Shown here one piece after another: positions 21,813 to 35,498 of a stretch of 64,000 nt of DNA. Both the position numbers and the translations under genes were made by a program. Below the pieces are notes generated by a model. It worked only from the letters and a program-made list of their open reading frames with translations. It made no database searches and was not told the DNA's origin. Source of the stretch: Mycoplasma anserisalpingitidis (lineage in GTDB: Bacteria > Bacillota_I > Bacilli_A > Mycoplasmatales > Metamycoplasmataceae); NCBI RefSeq assembly GCF_007859615.1, contig NZ_CP042295.1, positions 620,001 to 684,000 on the forward strand. The letters are read 5' to 3'. How positions within the stretch are numbered: position 1 is the first letter of the stretch; every line of letters starts with the position of its first letter.

Positions 21813-22274
21813 ATGAAAGTAAAAGAGGGTTATTGTTATCATATTAAAGACTAATTCTTCATTAAATTTGATAGTCAAAATTTACTAATTAACAAAGAAG
21901 ATAATGGTTATAGGCCACATTTTTACGCTATAAGAGATTTTGAAAATAATGAAATATTATGAATGATACCAATTAGTTCAAGAATTAAAAAATATAAAAA
22001 AATTATGAAAGATAAATTTTCAAAATTTAACAGATGTAACACTATTGTAATAGGAGAATTTGCGCATAGACAGCGTGCGTTTCTAATTCAAAATGCTTTT
22101 CCAATTAAAGAAAATTACATAGATCATATTCACGTTATAGAAGGTGAAACTGTACATGTTCATGAAGAATTGGCTAAAAAATTAAAAACTTATTTAAGAG
22201 ATATTATTCAAATTAACAAACGTGGAATAAAAGTATTTTTTACTGATGTAGATGAAATATTAAGAAAGTTATAA
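21813..22274 (+). pseudogene. Type III toxin (CptN-like endoribonuclease), nonsense copy
   Basis: The ATG lies 7 bases after AGGAG, itself just behind the antitoxin terminator. The frame of 154 codons is intact except for codon 14, TAA at 21852-21854, where copy 1 has GAA. From codon 15 on it reads the full toxin: RPHFYAIRD, WMIPISSRIKKY, a GEFAHRQRAFLIQNAFP stretch, YIDHIH and FFTDVDEILRKL. Translation could restart only at the internal ATG at 21963, which would remove the first 50 residues. The toxin is probably dead, while its antitoxin is well preserved. Confidence 0.78.
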
Positions 22275-22292
22275 ATTGTTTGAATCACAAAA

Positions 22293-22344
22293 AAACTATG
22301 ACACGAAAATTTACTTTTATTAGTTAACTTTTGTGTCATAGTTT
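22293..22344. terminator. Bidirectional hairpin between toxin copy 2 and lepA
   Basis: AAACTATGACACGAAAA pairs with TTTTGTGTCATAGTTT. It is related to the long hairpin in the MITE-like element at 8720-8773. Confidence 0.65.
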
Positions 22345-22356
22345 ATTACAAAATTA

Positions 22357-24153
22357 TTATTTTTTATCAATGTTTGTTTTAAGTATTGAAAGAAATGCTT
22401 CTTGTGGAACTTCAACAGAACCAAGAGATTTCATACGTTTTTTACCTTCTTTTTGTTTTTTGAGAAGTTTTTGACGACGAGTAACATCTCCTCCATACAA
22501 TTTAGCTGTAACATCTTTTCTATAAGCTTTAATAGTTTCTCTAGCTATAATTTTTCCACCAATTGTTGCTTGAACTGGAATTTCAAAATTTTGTCTTGGA
22601 ATAGCTTCTTTAAGTTTTTCGCACAACTCTCTACCAGATACATAAGCATTATCTTTGTGAGAAATAATTGAAAAAGCATCAACTTTATCTCCATTAAGTA
22701 AAATGTCAACTTTAACTAAATCACTTTCTCTATAACCGATTCACTCATATTCAAATGAAGCATAACCTTTAGTTGTACTTTTTAATCTGTCAAAAAAGTC
22801 AAAAATGGTTTCAGCAAGTGGCATTTCATAAATAACTTTTGATCTTTTAGAGTCAATATACTCAAGATTTTTATAAATACCCCTCTTACTTTGACAAAGT
22901 TCCATAACATTTCCAATATATTCATTAGGGATAAAAATATTTGCTTCTATGTAAGGTTCTTCAATAAATTCAATGGTTGACTTATCAGGAAGTAAGGTTG
23001 GGTTAGAAATTTTTTCAATTTGACCATTAGTCAAATGAACATTATATTCAACAGAAGGACTAGTTGCAATAATACCGACATTATACTCACGGTCCAATCT
23101 TTCTTGGAGGATTTCCATATGTAACATTCCTAAGAAACCAACTCTAAAACCAAATCCTAAAGCTTTTGAAGTTTCTTGTTCTCAAGTAATCGAAGAGTCT
23201 GATAGTGAAATTTTTTCAAGACTTTCCTTTAATTCAGAATAATCACGTGTATCGATTGGATAAAACCCGGTGTAAACTACAGGTTTCATTTTTTTGTAGC
23301 CAGGTAAGGCTTTATCAGTAGGGTTTTCAACGTGCGTAATTGTATCACCCACACTAACTTCTTTAGCATCACGAATAGCAGCACTAACTCAACCAACTTC
23401 TCCCGCTTCAAGATATTCTTTTTTAGTTTCAGCAGGATTTTTAATTCCTAGTTCAATTACATGGTATTCTTCATTATTTGACATAAATTTGAATTTATCA
23501 CCAACTTTTAATCTACCTTCAAAGATTCTAACTAACATAACCACACCACGGTATGGGTCAAAAAAACTATCAAAAATCAATGCTTTTAATGGTTTATTGT
23601 CATCAGCATTTTTTGGAGATGGAATATATTTTACGATAGCCTCAAGCACATCAGGAACACCTAAACCTGTTTTAGCTGAAACTAAAACGGCATTTTCAGC
23701 ACTTATTCCGATAACTTCTTCTATTTCTTTTTTTACTTCTTCAACATTGGCTGAAGGTAAATCAATTTTGTTAATAACCGGAATAATTTCAAGATTATTT
23801 TCAATAGCCAAATAAACATTAGCAAGAGTTTGAGCTTCAATTCCTTGTGAAGCATCAACAATTAATAAAGCTCCCTCACTAGCGGCTAAAGATCTTGAAA
23901 CTTCATATGTAAAATCAACGTGTCCTGGTGTATCAATTAAATGAAAAATATAGTCTTTGTATTTAAGTTGAACTGCATTTAATTTAATTGTGATTCCACG
24001 TTCTTGTTCAAGATCCATAGAGTCTAAATATTGTTCTTTTAAATCTCTCTTAGCAACAGTGTTAGTTAACTCCAAAATTCTATCTGCTAAAGTACTTTTT
24101 CCGTGGTCAATATGTGCAATTATTGAAAAATTTTTAATTTTTGATTTATCCAT
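22357..24153 (-). CDS. lepA: Elongation factor 4 (back-translocase LepA)
   Basis: 598 residues, normal length. Ribosome-bound GTPase that acts on stalled or mis-translocated ribosomes. G1 is [10 protein letters not shown]3 DTPGHVD and G4 NKID, followed by the EF-G-like domains and the LepA-specific C-terminal domain containing [17 protein letters not shown]. No in-frame stop interrupts it when TGA is Trp. The ATG has no clear ribosome site; TATAAT lies only 11 bases upstream, so the mRNA leader is very short. It is monocistronic and converges with the toxin-antitoxin island. Confidence 0.95.
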
Positions 24154-24306
24154 AGTTATTTATTATTATAAATTAAAATTTAATATTACAAAAACATAAA
24201 ATTTAGGTATTTTATCTTGGAAAAAATGCAGAAAATTTTAACTTTTTTTAATTAATTAAATCAGTTAAAAAATTTCATTTATAATATAGATACAAATATA
24301 GGAGGA

Positions 24307-27300
24307 ATGATGTTGAAGATAAATAAAAAAGAAAATAAGTTGCCAATTAACACTGAAAAGTACAATTCATTATTGAATAATTTGCTCGATATAAAATCTC
24401 ACGGGGATAATGCTATTTTTTATCATTTATCTAAAATCAATCAAGATTTATTAAAAATTGTAAAAAAAGAGCATATACAAACAATTTTTAATAACGCTGA
24501 ATTTAACATAGAAATTACTTCAATGTTCAATGATTCACAAATTAGTAGAATTAATGAACTTAAAAACTATGAAGAATTTAGTCAATGAGCTGAAGAATGC
24601 GGTTATAAACCAAGTAAAAAAATTGATGAAGACTTAAAAAAATCATTTAAGAAAAATCTTGGTCCTGTTGCAGAAAAATTAACCAATGCTCATAACAATC
24701 TAATTAAAGAGTGAAAATTAAATGATAATAAAATCCAAGAAATTTATACTGAGGTTGGTGTTTGACCTTTATATATCGGAACATTTTTTATTGGATATGC
24801 AAAAAATGACCAATATTGTTATGCACCTTTAATTTTAAAAGAAGTTAATATTAAGATTCACAATGGTAAAATTTATCTTATTAACAGAAGCAGCGATATT
24901 TTGTTAAACGAAAAAATGCTTTTTGCTATTAGCAAAATGTTAAATAAAAAAATTGATGTTTCTGACATCAAATTAAGTGATATTTCAATTAAAAAAGCAG
25001 TTATAGAATTAAGAAAACATTTAACTGAATTTGTGTTAGATGATTTAGTTAAAGAAGAAGATTTATTAACTCCATTCAAGGAAAATGATAAAGATAGTTT
25101 AAGTAGCAAATTTGTCAGTCCAACAGTAACTAAGGGAATTGTCCTTTCTGTTTGTCATCCACAAGGTACCAAACTGCGTTCAGCGCTTGAAAAGTTAATT
25201 TATGATGGTAAAATCGATAAACTTGTTGAGTCTGATATTTTAACAAACAAAGAAAATGCTGTTGAAAAAGACATTATTGAAAAAGCTAGATTAGTCCGTG
25301 TTGCTAAAACAGATTTTTCACAGGAAAAAGCAATCCAAATGGCATTAAATGATTCGGTAATTATTGCTGGTCCTCCAGGTACAGGAAAATCTCAAACTAT
25401 TGCCAACATCATTGTGAATATATTGAATAATGATAAAAAAGCTTTATTCATTTCTCAAAAAAAATCGGCTCTTGATGTCGTTTTAAAGAGAATGGGGAAA
25501 TATTCAGACTTAGTTTTTCAATTCAATGAATCTAATAGAGCTAACAAATTCGAAAAAGAATTCTTCTATAAACCTATTATGAGACTTTGAAGAGAAGTTC
25601 AAGACAGTAATGAAAATGAAAAAATTGTAAAAAGTCATGAAAAATTTATCTTTGACGAAGAATTAGATTATTTTGAAGCTAAAAATGCTCTAGGTCAATT
25701 TACTGAAAGAGAATTAGATGCATATTTTAGAATCAAAAAAGTTGATACCTTAAATGAAGATAAAAAAGATATCAAAAAGCTTCAAAGAACTATTAATAAT
25801 TATGAATCAATGATTCAATTCAGAAGTGTATATAACTGATACATCAAAACTTATTTAAAAACTAAATTCTTTAGAAGATTTAATGAGGCAAAAACTTTCT
25901 TCAAAAATAGCAAATTGTTCAAATTTAAAACAGCTATAAAAGATAAACCAGAAACAATGATTCAAGATTGATTAAAAATCAATAAATATCTCAGATGAAT
26001 TAAACAAATTTATCGTTTACAAAAGAGATTGTATAAATATAACATTGAAGATTTAATTGTAATTTCATCAATTAACAAATTCAATACATTCAAATCATTT
26101 GATAAAGTTCAAGCAAGATTTAAATCATTTACAGATTCAAAAAATGATTCTAATGTAACTTGAGATGAACTTGAAAACATGTACAAAAGAGTTGTTACAA
26201 ATATTAAGAAAACAGCAAACAATTTTTCTCAAAGTGAAAAGAATGAATTAACTGAATTTATAGCTAAAGTAAATAGAGGAATTAGTTCACCACAATTACT
26301 AACAAGTGAATATAACACATTAATTAAAAAACTTTACAATGTTTTTGTTGGTAACCCAGAAATCTTATCTAACTTCATAGATTTTGATAATGATAAATTC
26401 GATTACATTATTTTTGATGAATCTTCACAAATTTTCTTTGAAAAAGCTCTTCCATACATCTCATGTTTAACTCAAGATAATAAAGGTAGAGTTACTGGAA
26501 AAGTTATTATTGCTGGTGATGATCAACAGATGCAACCAACAAACTGATTTAATTCAAGAGATGAATCAGAAGATGAATATTCAAAACAAGAAGTGAAATC
26601 ACTTTTAGATTGAGCTAGTTCAATGGCAATTCAAAAAATATTCCTTGAAATGAATTATAGAAGTAATTCAAGTGAATTAATTTTATTCAGTTCTAAAGAA
26701 TTTTACGAATCTAAACTTAAAGGTTTAGATAAATATGGATATACTGAAAAACATTGTTTTGAAGTAGTTAATGTAAATGGAAAATGAAAAGATAATAAAA
26801 ACATCGAAGAAGCTAGAAAAGTAGTTGATTTAGCTTTAGAAAATATTAATAAATATGATTCAATGATTATTTTAGCTTTCAATAAAAAACAACAAAATTT
26901 CATTAGAGAAATCATTGCTGGTCAAGCACCAGAACTTTATAGCCAACTTGAAGATAAAATTTTACTTAGAAATCTAGAAAATATTCAAGGTGATGAAGCT
27001 GACTTAGTAATTGTAAGTGTCGGATACACAAAAGACTCTACCTTAAGCAGTACATACATTGGAACTAAAGGTGGAAAAAATGCATTGAATGTAGCTATTA
27101 CACGTGCAAAAGACAAAATGATTGTTGTTAAATCAATTTATGAATCTGACATTCTTGTTGATAACACTGGTTCAGCAAATCTTTATACATTCAAGAAATG
27201 ACTTAAATTCCTTGATCTTAGTTCTGCAGAACAAAAATCATATACAAGTTTAAATAATAAATTAATTCAACACGTTTCACCAAACTTCAAAAACACAATA

Positions 27301-27597
27301 ATGAATTGACTCAAAACAATTCGTTTTGATAAAGATGTTGAATTTATTTCTGACTACAGAGTTGGATCTTATACAATTGATATTGCAATAGTTGATAAAT
27401 CTACTCGTAAATTATTAATTGGACTAGCTTTAGATGATACTAGTTGTTATATCGAAGTTGAAGATGTATTAAAACTTAAACTTAAAGATGACTTCATCAA
27501 ATCTAAAGAGTACCCAATTTATACAATTAGTAACTTCAGATTTAGAGAAGATGCAAATGCAATTCAAAAATACTTATTAACAGTTGTAAATCAATAG
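24307..27597 (+). CDS. Superfamily 1 DNA/RNA helicase (DUF4011-like, MG140-type)
   Basis: 1096 residues, close to the length of M. genitalium MG140, which it resembles in layout. After an N-terminal domain of about 350 residues comes motif I IIAGPPGTGKSQT (about residue 355), motif II FDESSQ (about 702), motif III GDDQQMQP, motif IV-like MNYRSNS and, near 910-940, QGDEADLVIVS and VAITRAKDK (motifs V-VI). The last 120 residues form a restriction-endonuclease-like tail (DYRVGSYTIDIAIVD), as in DUF4011 helicases. ATP-driven unwinding is likely; the pathway is unknown. AGGAGGA abuts the first ATG, so 24310 is also possible as start. Confidence 0.85.
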
Positions 27598-27601
27598 AAA
27601 T

Positions 27602-27625
27602 TCATAGCTTAGGCTATGTTTTTTA
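27602..27625 (+). terminator. Terminator of the helicase gene
   Basis: CATAGCTTAGGCTATG followed by six T. Confidence 0.8.
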
Positions 27626-27632
27626 ATATAAA

Positions 27633-27655
27633 AAAAGTGGAATTAACCACTTTAG
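27633..27655 (-). terminator. Terminator of pfkA
   Basis: On the minus strand AAAGTGGTTAATTCCACTTT continues into a T-run. Confidence 0.8.
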
Positions 27656-27658
27656 TCA

Positions 27659-28636
27659 TTATTTAGCTGAATTTAATTTAGCAAAAGCTATAGCTCTTTC
27701 TTTTTCTTTTTCTTTTGATGATGATTTCATTTTTAAAGCTTCTAAAATAGGTGTTGCAACAATATCATTGTGTAAGATTCCTAAAGCAATACCACTTTTT
27801 CCACTAAGTAAGTATGAAACCGCCTTCATTCCTAAAAGCGAAGAAAGAATTCTTTCTTGAGCAGTTGGTTTTCCACCTCTTTGTGTGTGTGCAAGTGAGT
27901 TTGCTCTTGTAGCTCAACCAGTTTTTTCTTCAATTTTTTTAGCCAAATCATTAATATCGTATCTTTTTTCACTAACAACAATCATAACTGAACGACGTTC
28001 TTTTTCTTGAACTAATTCATTAGCTCTTTCAACAATTTCTTCAACTGGAATTGTATATGAACTTGTTGAAATGATTTCGGCACCTGTTGCTAAACCACTT
28101 CAAAGTGCTAAATCACCACATTGATTTCCCATAACTTCCACAAGCATAATTCTTTTGTGTGAATTTGCTGTATCTCTAATTTTGTCAATTGATTCAACAA
28201 CAGTATTTAATGCTGTATCATAACCAATTGTAAAATCACTTGATGCAATATCATTATCAATTGTACCTGGAAGACCAATTGTTTTAATACCTGATTCATG
28301 TAATAATTGTGCACCCATGTAACTTCCATCTCCACCGATAACTACAAGTGCATCAATATCATTTTCTTTAAGGTTTTTGATTGCTGTTTCTCTAACTTGT
28401 GGATCTTTAAATTCAGGGAATCTTGCTGAATAAATACATGTTCCACCAATTGAATTGTAAAAATCTAAATCAATTTTATTTGCTTTAACAATATTATTGT
28501 GATAAAGTCCTTTAAATCCTTCATAAACAATATAAGGTTCAATTCCATTATTTCTTGCTGATTTTACAACAGCTCTAATTGCACTGTTCATACCAGGTGC
28601 ATCACCACCAGAAGTTAAAATAGCTATTTTTCTCAT
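27659..28636 (-). CDS. pfkA: 6-phosphofructokinase
   Basis: 325 residues, the usual size. It phosphorylates fructose-6-phosphate with ATP, the committed glycolytic step that the PTS sugars of this window feed. Visible: ATP site [26 protein letters not shown], the catalytic TIDNDI with the proton-acceptor Asp, [10 protein letters not shown](W), and [11 protein letters not shown] near the fructose-6-phosphate site. ATG is preceded by AAAGGAG. Single gene with its own terminator. Confidence 0.96.
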
Positions 28637-28760
28637 GTTTCACTCCTTTAATTTTGAAAGTATTTTTTCGGTTTAAATATTCTACTATATTAAATTATTA
28701 ATTGTTTAAATTATAATACAATTTCATTTTCGTTTTCATATTAGTAAACTATAAATAAAA

Positions 28761-28787
28761 TTAGCAATCTTTAATAAATTCTGCTAA
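28761..28787 (+). promoter_or_regulatory. CIRCE operator upstream of hrcA
   Basis: TTAGCAATC - 9 bases - TTCTGCTAA, compared with the consensus TTAGCACTC-N9-GAGTGCTAA. The right arm contains the likely -35 (CTGCTA, 28781-28786), placed 17 bases from TATAAT at 28804, so bound HrcA would block polymerase. Confidence 0.8.
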
Positions 28788-28815
28788 ATTTTAAATTTTA
28801 ATATATAATTAAATC

Positions 28816-29811
28816 ATGGAAAAATTAAAGAACCAACACGAAGAAATTTTAAAGCACACGGTGGAGATTTATATCGAAAATTCTCAACCAGTTAGCTCTA
28901 ATTTAATATTAGAAAGAGGTTATGTTGATTTCTCAAGTGCAAAAGTTAGATATTTAATGAATGAACTAGAGCAATTGGGTTATTTAGAAAAAGCTCACGT
29001 CAGTTCAGGAAGAATTCCTACTATTAAAGGTCTTGAATATTACGCCAAATATCTAAGTTTAAGTGAAGAAGATAAAATGATTAAAAAGTTAAAACAACTT
29101 TTTAATAAAAGAAATATTAATATTGACAAAACTGTGGAAGATGCTGCTCAAATTATTAGTGAATCAACTGGTTTAACTTTAGTAACTGGTTCAGATAATT
29201 CGCGAGCTTTATTAAAAACAATTCAATTTGTTCCAATTAGTAATAATAGTGCAACAATTGTTTTGGTCATTTCTACTGGTGAAGTATTTTCAAAATTCAT
29301 AACTTTAGATACAAGTAAAAATTTAATGGATGATTTAAGAATTGCGGTCAGATTATTTAATGAACGTCTTATCGATTCACCAATTTATGAATTACCAAAG
29401 CGAACTTATGCACTTAAAGACATTTTAGCTCAAGCAGTTAAGAATTATGAAGAGTTGATCCAAAGTTTTGTTACAGATATTTTTATGATTAAAACTGACT
29501 TTAAAAATAATGTATATGGAAAACAAAACATTATACTAAGTGACAATATTTCAAGAGTTGATTTGAATGAGATGTTGAATGTGATTGAAAATCACTCAAT
29601 TTGAGAATTCATTGAAAAAGAATCAGAATCAGAAGAAAAATTAAAAATTTCTGTTTCAAGTTCCGGTACATACATTTCAAAAAGAATTGAATGTGAAAGT
29701 CCTATTCGTGAAGTTAGTGTTGTTGGTTCAACAGTCAGCGATTTTACTCAAATGAGAGCTGTAATACACATTCTTGAAGAATTATTACGTAAGAGAAATG
29801 GAGATAAATAA
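28816..29811 (+). CDS. hrcA: Heat-inducible transcription repressor HrcA
   Basis: 331 residues. It represses chaperone operons by binding CIRCE and is released on heat stress. The N-terminal winged helix is typical (ILKHTVEIYIENSQPVSS, FSSAKVRYLMNELEQLG, HVSSGRIPT), followed by the GAF-like ligand domain. ATG lies 6 bases after TATAAT, so the transcript is predicted to be leaderless, and no ribosome site is seen. It is followed after 2 bases by grpE. Its own CIRCE indicates autoregulation. Confidence 0.95.
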
Positions 29812-29813
29812 TT

Positions 29814-30677
29814 ATGAAAAAAATGCAGAAAATTCAAACAAATGACATTTTAGAAGGTAATTTCAATCTTTTTGTTGAAGGTGTTGAAATTCCAGAATAC
29901 ACAAAAACTACAAAAATAACAATTGGGAAAAATGAATATTTAGACAATTTTGATTCTTATTTAATAAATAGAAAATCATTTCCTAATCTAGAAGTAAAAT
30001 TAACATTTCCTAAATCTTATAGAGATGAAAATTTTGCTGGAAAAAATGCTTTAGTTAAAATCAGCGATGTAAAATTAACAAAATCTCAAAATATGCTCAA
30101 AAAAATCGAAGAAGAATTAATTAATCTTAACGCAAGAGCTTTAAAACTAAGTGAAATTAACAAGTCTCTTCAAGAACAAATCGAGCAAAAGGATAAAGAA
30201 ATTATCGCTTCACGTGAAGCTTTTATGTCTAAAGTTCAAGAAATGAGCACTAAAGCAGATTTAGAATTAAGAAGAAAAAAAGAAGAAAACGATGAAAAAT
30301 TAAAAGAAGAAAAACAAAAAATTAAAGACTTTGCTCTTCAAGGTTTTGTTGAAGATTTTATAAGTCCATTCAATAATTTCATTTTAGCAATTAAAGCAAC
30401 AGAAAACACTGATAACCAAGTGTTAAAAAACTTTATATATGGATTTAAAATGATTGAAAATCAATTCGTTAATACTTTAAACAATCATAATATAGAACTT
30501 ATTATTCCAAATGTAAGCGAAGAATTTAATCCTGAATTTCATTATGCTATAGACTTTATTGAAAGTACTGAACATGAAAACAATAGCATTGCTAAATTAA
30601 ATAATTATGGTTTTAAATTAAATAATAGAGTTATAAAACCAGCGGTTGTAACCTTATATAAAAAAATTAGCAATTAA
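29814..30677 (+). CDS. grpE: GrpE nucleotide exchange factor with N-terminal FKBP-like domain
   Basis: 287 residues, about 90-100 longer than a typical GrpE. Residues about 15-92 read like the FKBP peptidyl-prolyl isomerase domain of trigger factor: GNFNLFVEGVEIPEY, ITIGKNEYLDNFDSYL, KLTFPKSYRDENFAGK and VKISDVKL follow the trigger-factor pattern (IG..F..GFE..L, FP..Y....LAGK). Then comes the GrpE coiled coil (about 95-165) and the compact head (DFISPFNNFILA, NPEFHYAI, GFKLNNRVIKPAVVTLYK). GrpE releases ADP from DnaK. The fusion would bring a prolyl-isomerase-type fold to DnaK. The 3' end overlaps the dnaK CIRCE. Confidence 0.88.
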   Translation: MKKMQKIQTNDILEGNFNLFVEGVEIPEYTKTTKITIGKNEYLDNFDSYLINRKSFPNLEVKLTFPKSYRDENFAGKNALVKISDVKLTKSQNMLKKIEEELINLNARALKLSEINKSLQEQIEQKDKEIIASREAFMSKVQEMSTKADLELRRKKEENDEKLKEEKQKIKDFALQGFVEDFISPFNNFILAIKATENTDNQVLKNFIYGFKMIENQFVNTLNNHNIELIIPNVSEEFNPEFHYAIDFIESTEHENNSIAKLNNYGFKLNNRVIKPAVVTLYKKISN

Positions 30678-30693
30678 TATTTGAGATTGCTAA
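30667..30693 (+). promoter_or_regulatory. CIRCE operator upstream of dnaK
   Basis: TTAGCAATT - 9 bases - GATTGCTAA. The right arm contains TTGCTA (30687-30692), 17 bases from TATTAT at 30710. The operator begins inside the last codons of grpE. Same geometry as the hrcA operator. Confidence 0.85.
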
Positions 30694-32508
<1,815 letters not shown>

Positions 32509-32519
32509 TATATAAATTA

Positions 32520-32541
32520 GTCAGCCAAGTGCTGACTTTTT
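32520..32541 (+). terminator. Terminator of dnaK
   Basis: GTCAGCCAAGTGCTGAC hairpin plus TTTTT. Confidence 0.85.
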
Positions 32542-32623
32542 GCTTTTATAAAAGGTAAAATAATATACAAAATTTTATATAATTTAAAAACTTATTAATA
32601 AAAAGTAGTTTAGGAACAAAGTT

Positions 32624-34020
<1,397 letters not shown>

Positions 34021-34030
<10 letters not shown>

Positions 34031-34437
34031 AATTTTTATCTGTTGCTAAACCAGTTAATTCTGATGAATTAATTACTGATTTTAACGCTTCAGTTGAGAA
34101 AGATGATGATTTCGGTTTTGAAGCTTACACATTTATTGAACCATCTCAAGGAATTTCAAACAGAATTGAGTTTAATGAAAACGAAATAAATATTTTTGCT
34201 GGTGCTACAACATTAAATTTAATCAAAAACCAATGAGTTTTAAATGTCTTTAATGTTAAAGCTTCACCAAATTCACCAGTTTCAAATTTTGATATATGAA
34301 CATACTTAACTGATTTTGATATTATAAGAAATCAAAGCGAAGATATCATTGAATTTAAATATATTTTAAGTGGAAAAAAAGAAGATTTAGATTCTAAAAT
34401 TGGTGACTATAAAATTACTTTAACAATAACAAAATAA
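34021..34437 (+). CDS. Conserved hypothetical protein
   Basis: 138 residues, starting inside the 3' end of gltX. No signal peptide or membrane helix. It looks like a small beta-rich protein (IKFLSVAKPV, FEAYTFIEPSQGISNRIEF, YKITLTIT), with several YTF/YIL strands. No catalytic motif is recognised. It lies tightly between gltX and acpS (1 base to the next ATG), so it is part of the gltX-acpS-plsC-scpAB operon. Function not assigned. Confidence 0.7.
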
Positions 34438-34438
34438 T

Positions 34439-34744
34439 ATGATTGGTGTTGATATTGTAAAAATTTCACGTTTTATTGATAATTATGATAAGTTTGCTAA
34501 ACGAATTTTAACTCAGCAAGAATTAGATGAATATCAAAAAATAGTTGAAATAAGAAATAAAATAAAATATGTAGCAGTTCACTGATCCATAAAAGAAGCT
34601 ATATATAAAGCTGATAATAATTATTCAACTTTTAATAAAATTAATATCACAAAAGAAAATTCTGCATATATGCATGAAAATTTTTACATTAGCACAAGTG
34701 ATGATGGTGATAATTTAGTTGCTTTTGTAATCAAGAAAGGATAA
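34439..34744 (+). CDS. acpS: Holo-[acyl-carrier-protein] synthase
   Basis: 101 residues, at the short end for the family (about 115-125). It transfers phosphopantetheine from CoA to acyl carrier protein. The two family motifs are present: GVDIVKISRF at the N-terminus with the Mg-binding Asp, and HWSIKEAIYKA around residue 50 with the Glu. Trp is TGA. One base separates it from each neighbour. Placement next to plsC fits lipid metabolism. Confidence 0.88.
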
Positions 34745-34745
34745 T

Positions 34746-35498
34746 ATGAATTTAATCACATTAAAGAAAATTGTTTTTGGTCCTGTATGATTGATGAGAT
34801 TTCACAGAATAAATTCTTTAGCAAGAAAATACCGTAAAACTCCTGAATTAGCAAGTCAACAAGTAAGACTTGACAGAATGATTAAATACAGTAAAAAAAT
34901 GCTAAAACTTTTAAGAATTGATGTTGAAATTACTGGAATGGAAAATCTACCAAGCACTGGTGGAGTTATCTTAACACCAAATCACAAATCAAATATCGAC
35001 TCAGTTGTTTTAATGAAACTTTTTGAATTAAATAAAGAAAAAGGTGAAGAAGCACACAAAATGCCTACCTTTATCGCTAAAAAAGAATTGCTCAAAAAAC
35101 GTTTAGTTAGAAATGGACTTAGTTTACTTGATACTTTTTCAATTGATAGAGAAAATTTCAGAGAGTCTTATAAAACTCTTCAAGATTTTGGTGAATATGT
35201 AAAAAGAATTTCAACTTATGGAGTTATTTTCCCTGAAGGTACCAGAGTTGCTAATCCTAATGAAATAGGAGAATTTAAGTCAGGTGCGTTTAAAATTGCC
35301 GCTATGAAATATTTACCAATTTTACCTGTTACTATTGTTAATAGTGAACAAGCATTTGATAAAAAAAGAAAAGGTAGATTAACAATTAAAATTAAAATTC
35401 ACTCTTTAATTAAGGCTAACGCTGTTATAACACAAGATTCAGCTGCTGTAGGAAAAAGAGTTAGAGAAATCGTATTATCTGGGTTAAACAATGGATAA
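34746..35498 (+). CDS. plsC: 1-acyl-sn-glycerol-3-phosphate acyltransferase
   Basis: 250 residues. It acylates lysophosphatidic acid to phosphatidic acid at the inner face of the membrane. The acyltransferase HX4D motif is NHKSNIDS (about residue 79), and the substrate motif FPEGTR is near 162, with PILPVTIVNS further on. A hydrophobic N-terminus anchors it. The start at 34746 adds MNLITLKK... upstream of an apparent MMRF start, because TGA is Trp there. Overlaps scpA by 8 bases. Confidence 0.92.

Larger units (their letters stand above)
21360..22274 (+). repeat. Direct duplication, copy 2 (toxin-antitoxin segment)
   Basis: Same order and orientation as 19100-19947, about 2.3 kb away, with one extra RNA repeat and an intact ribosome site. 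Confidence 0.85.
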
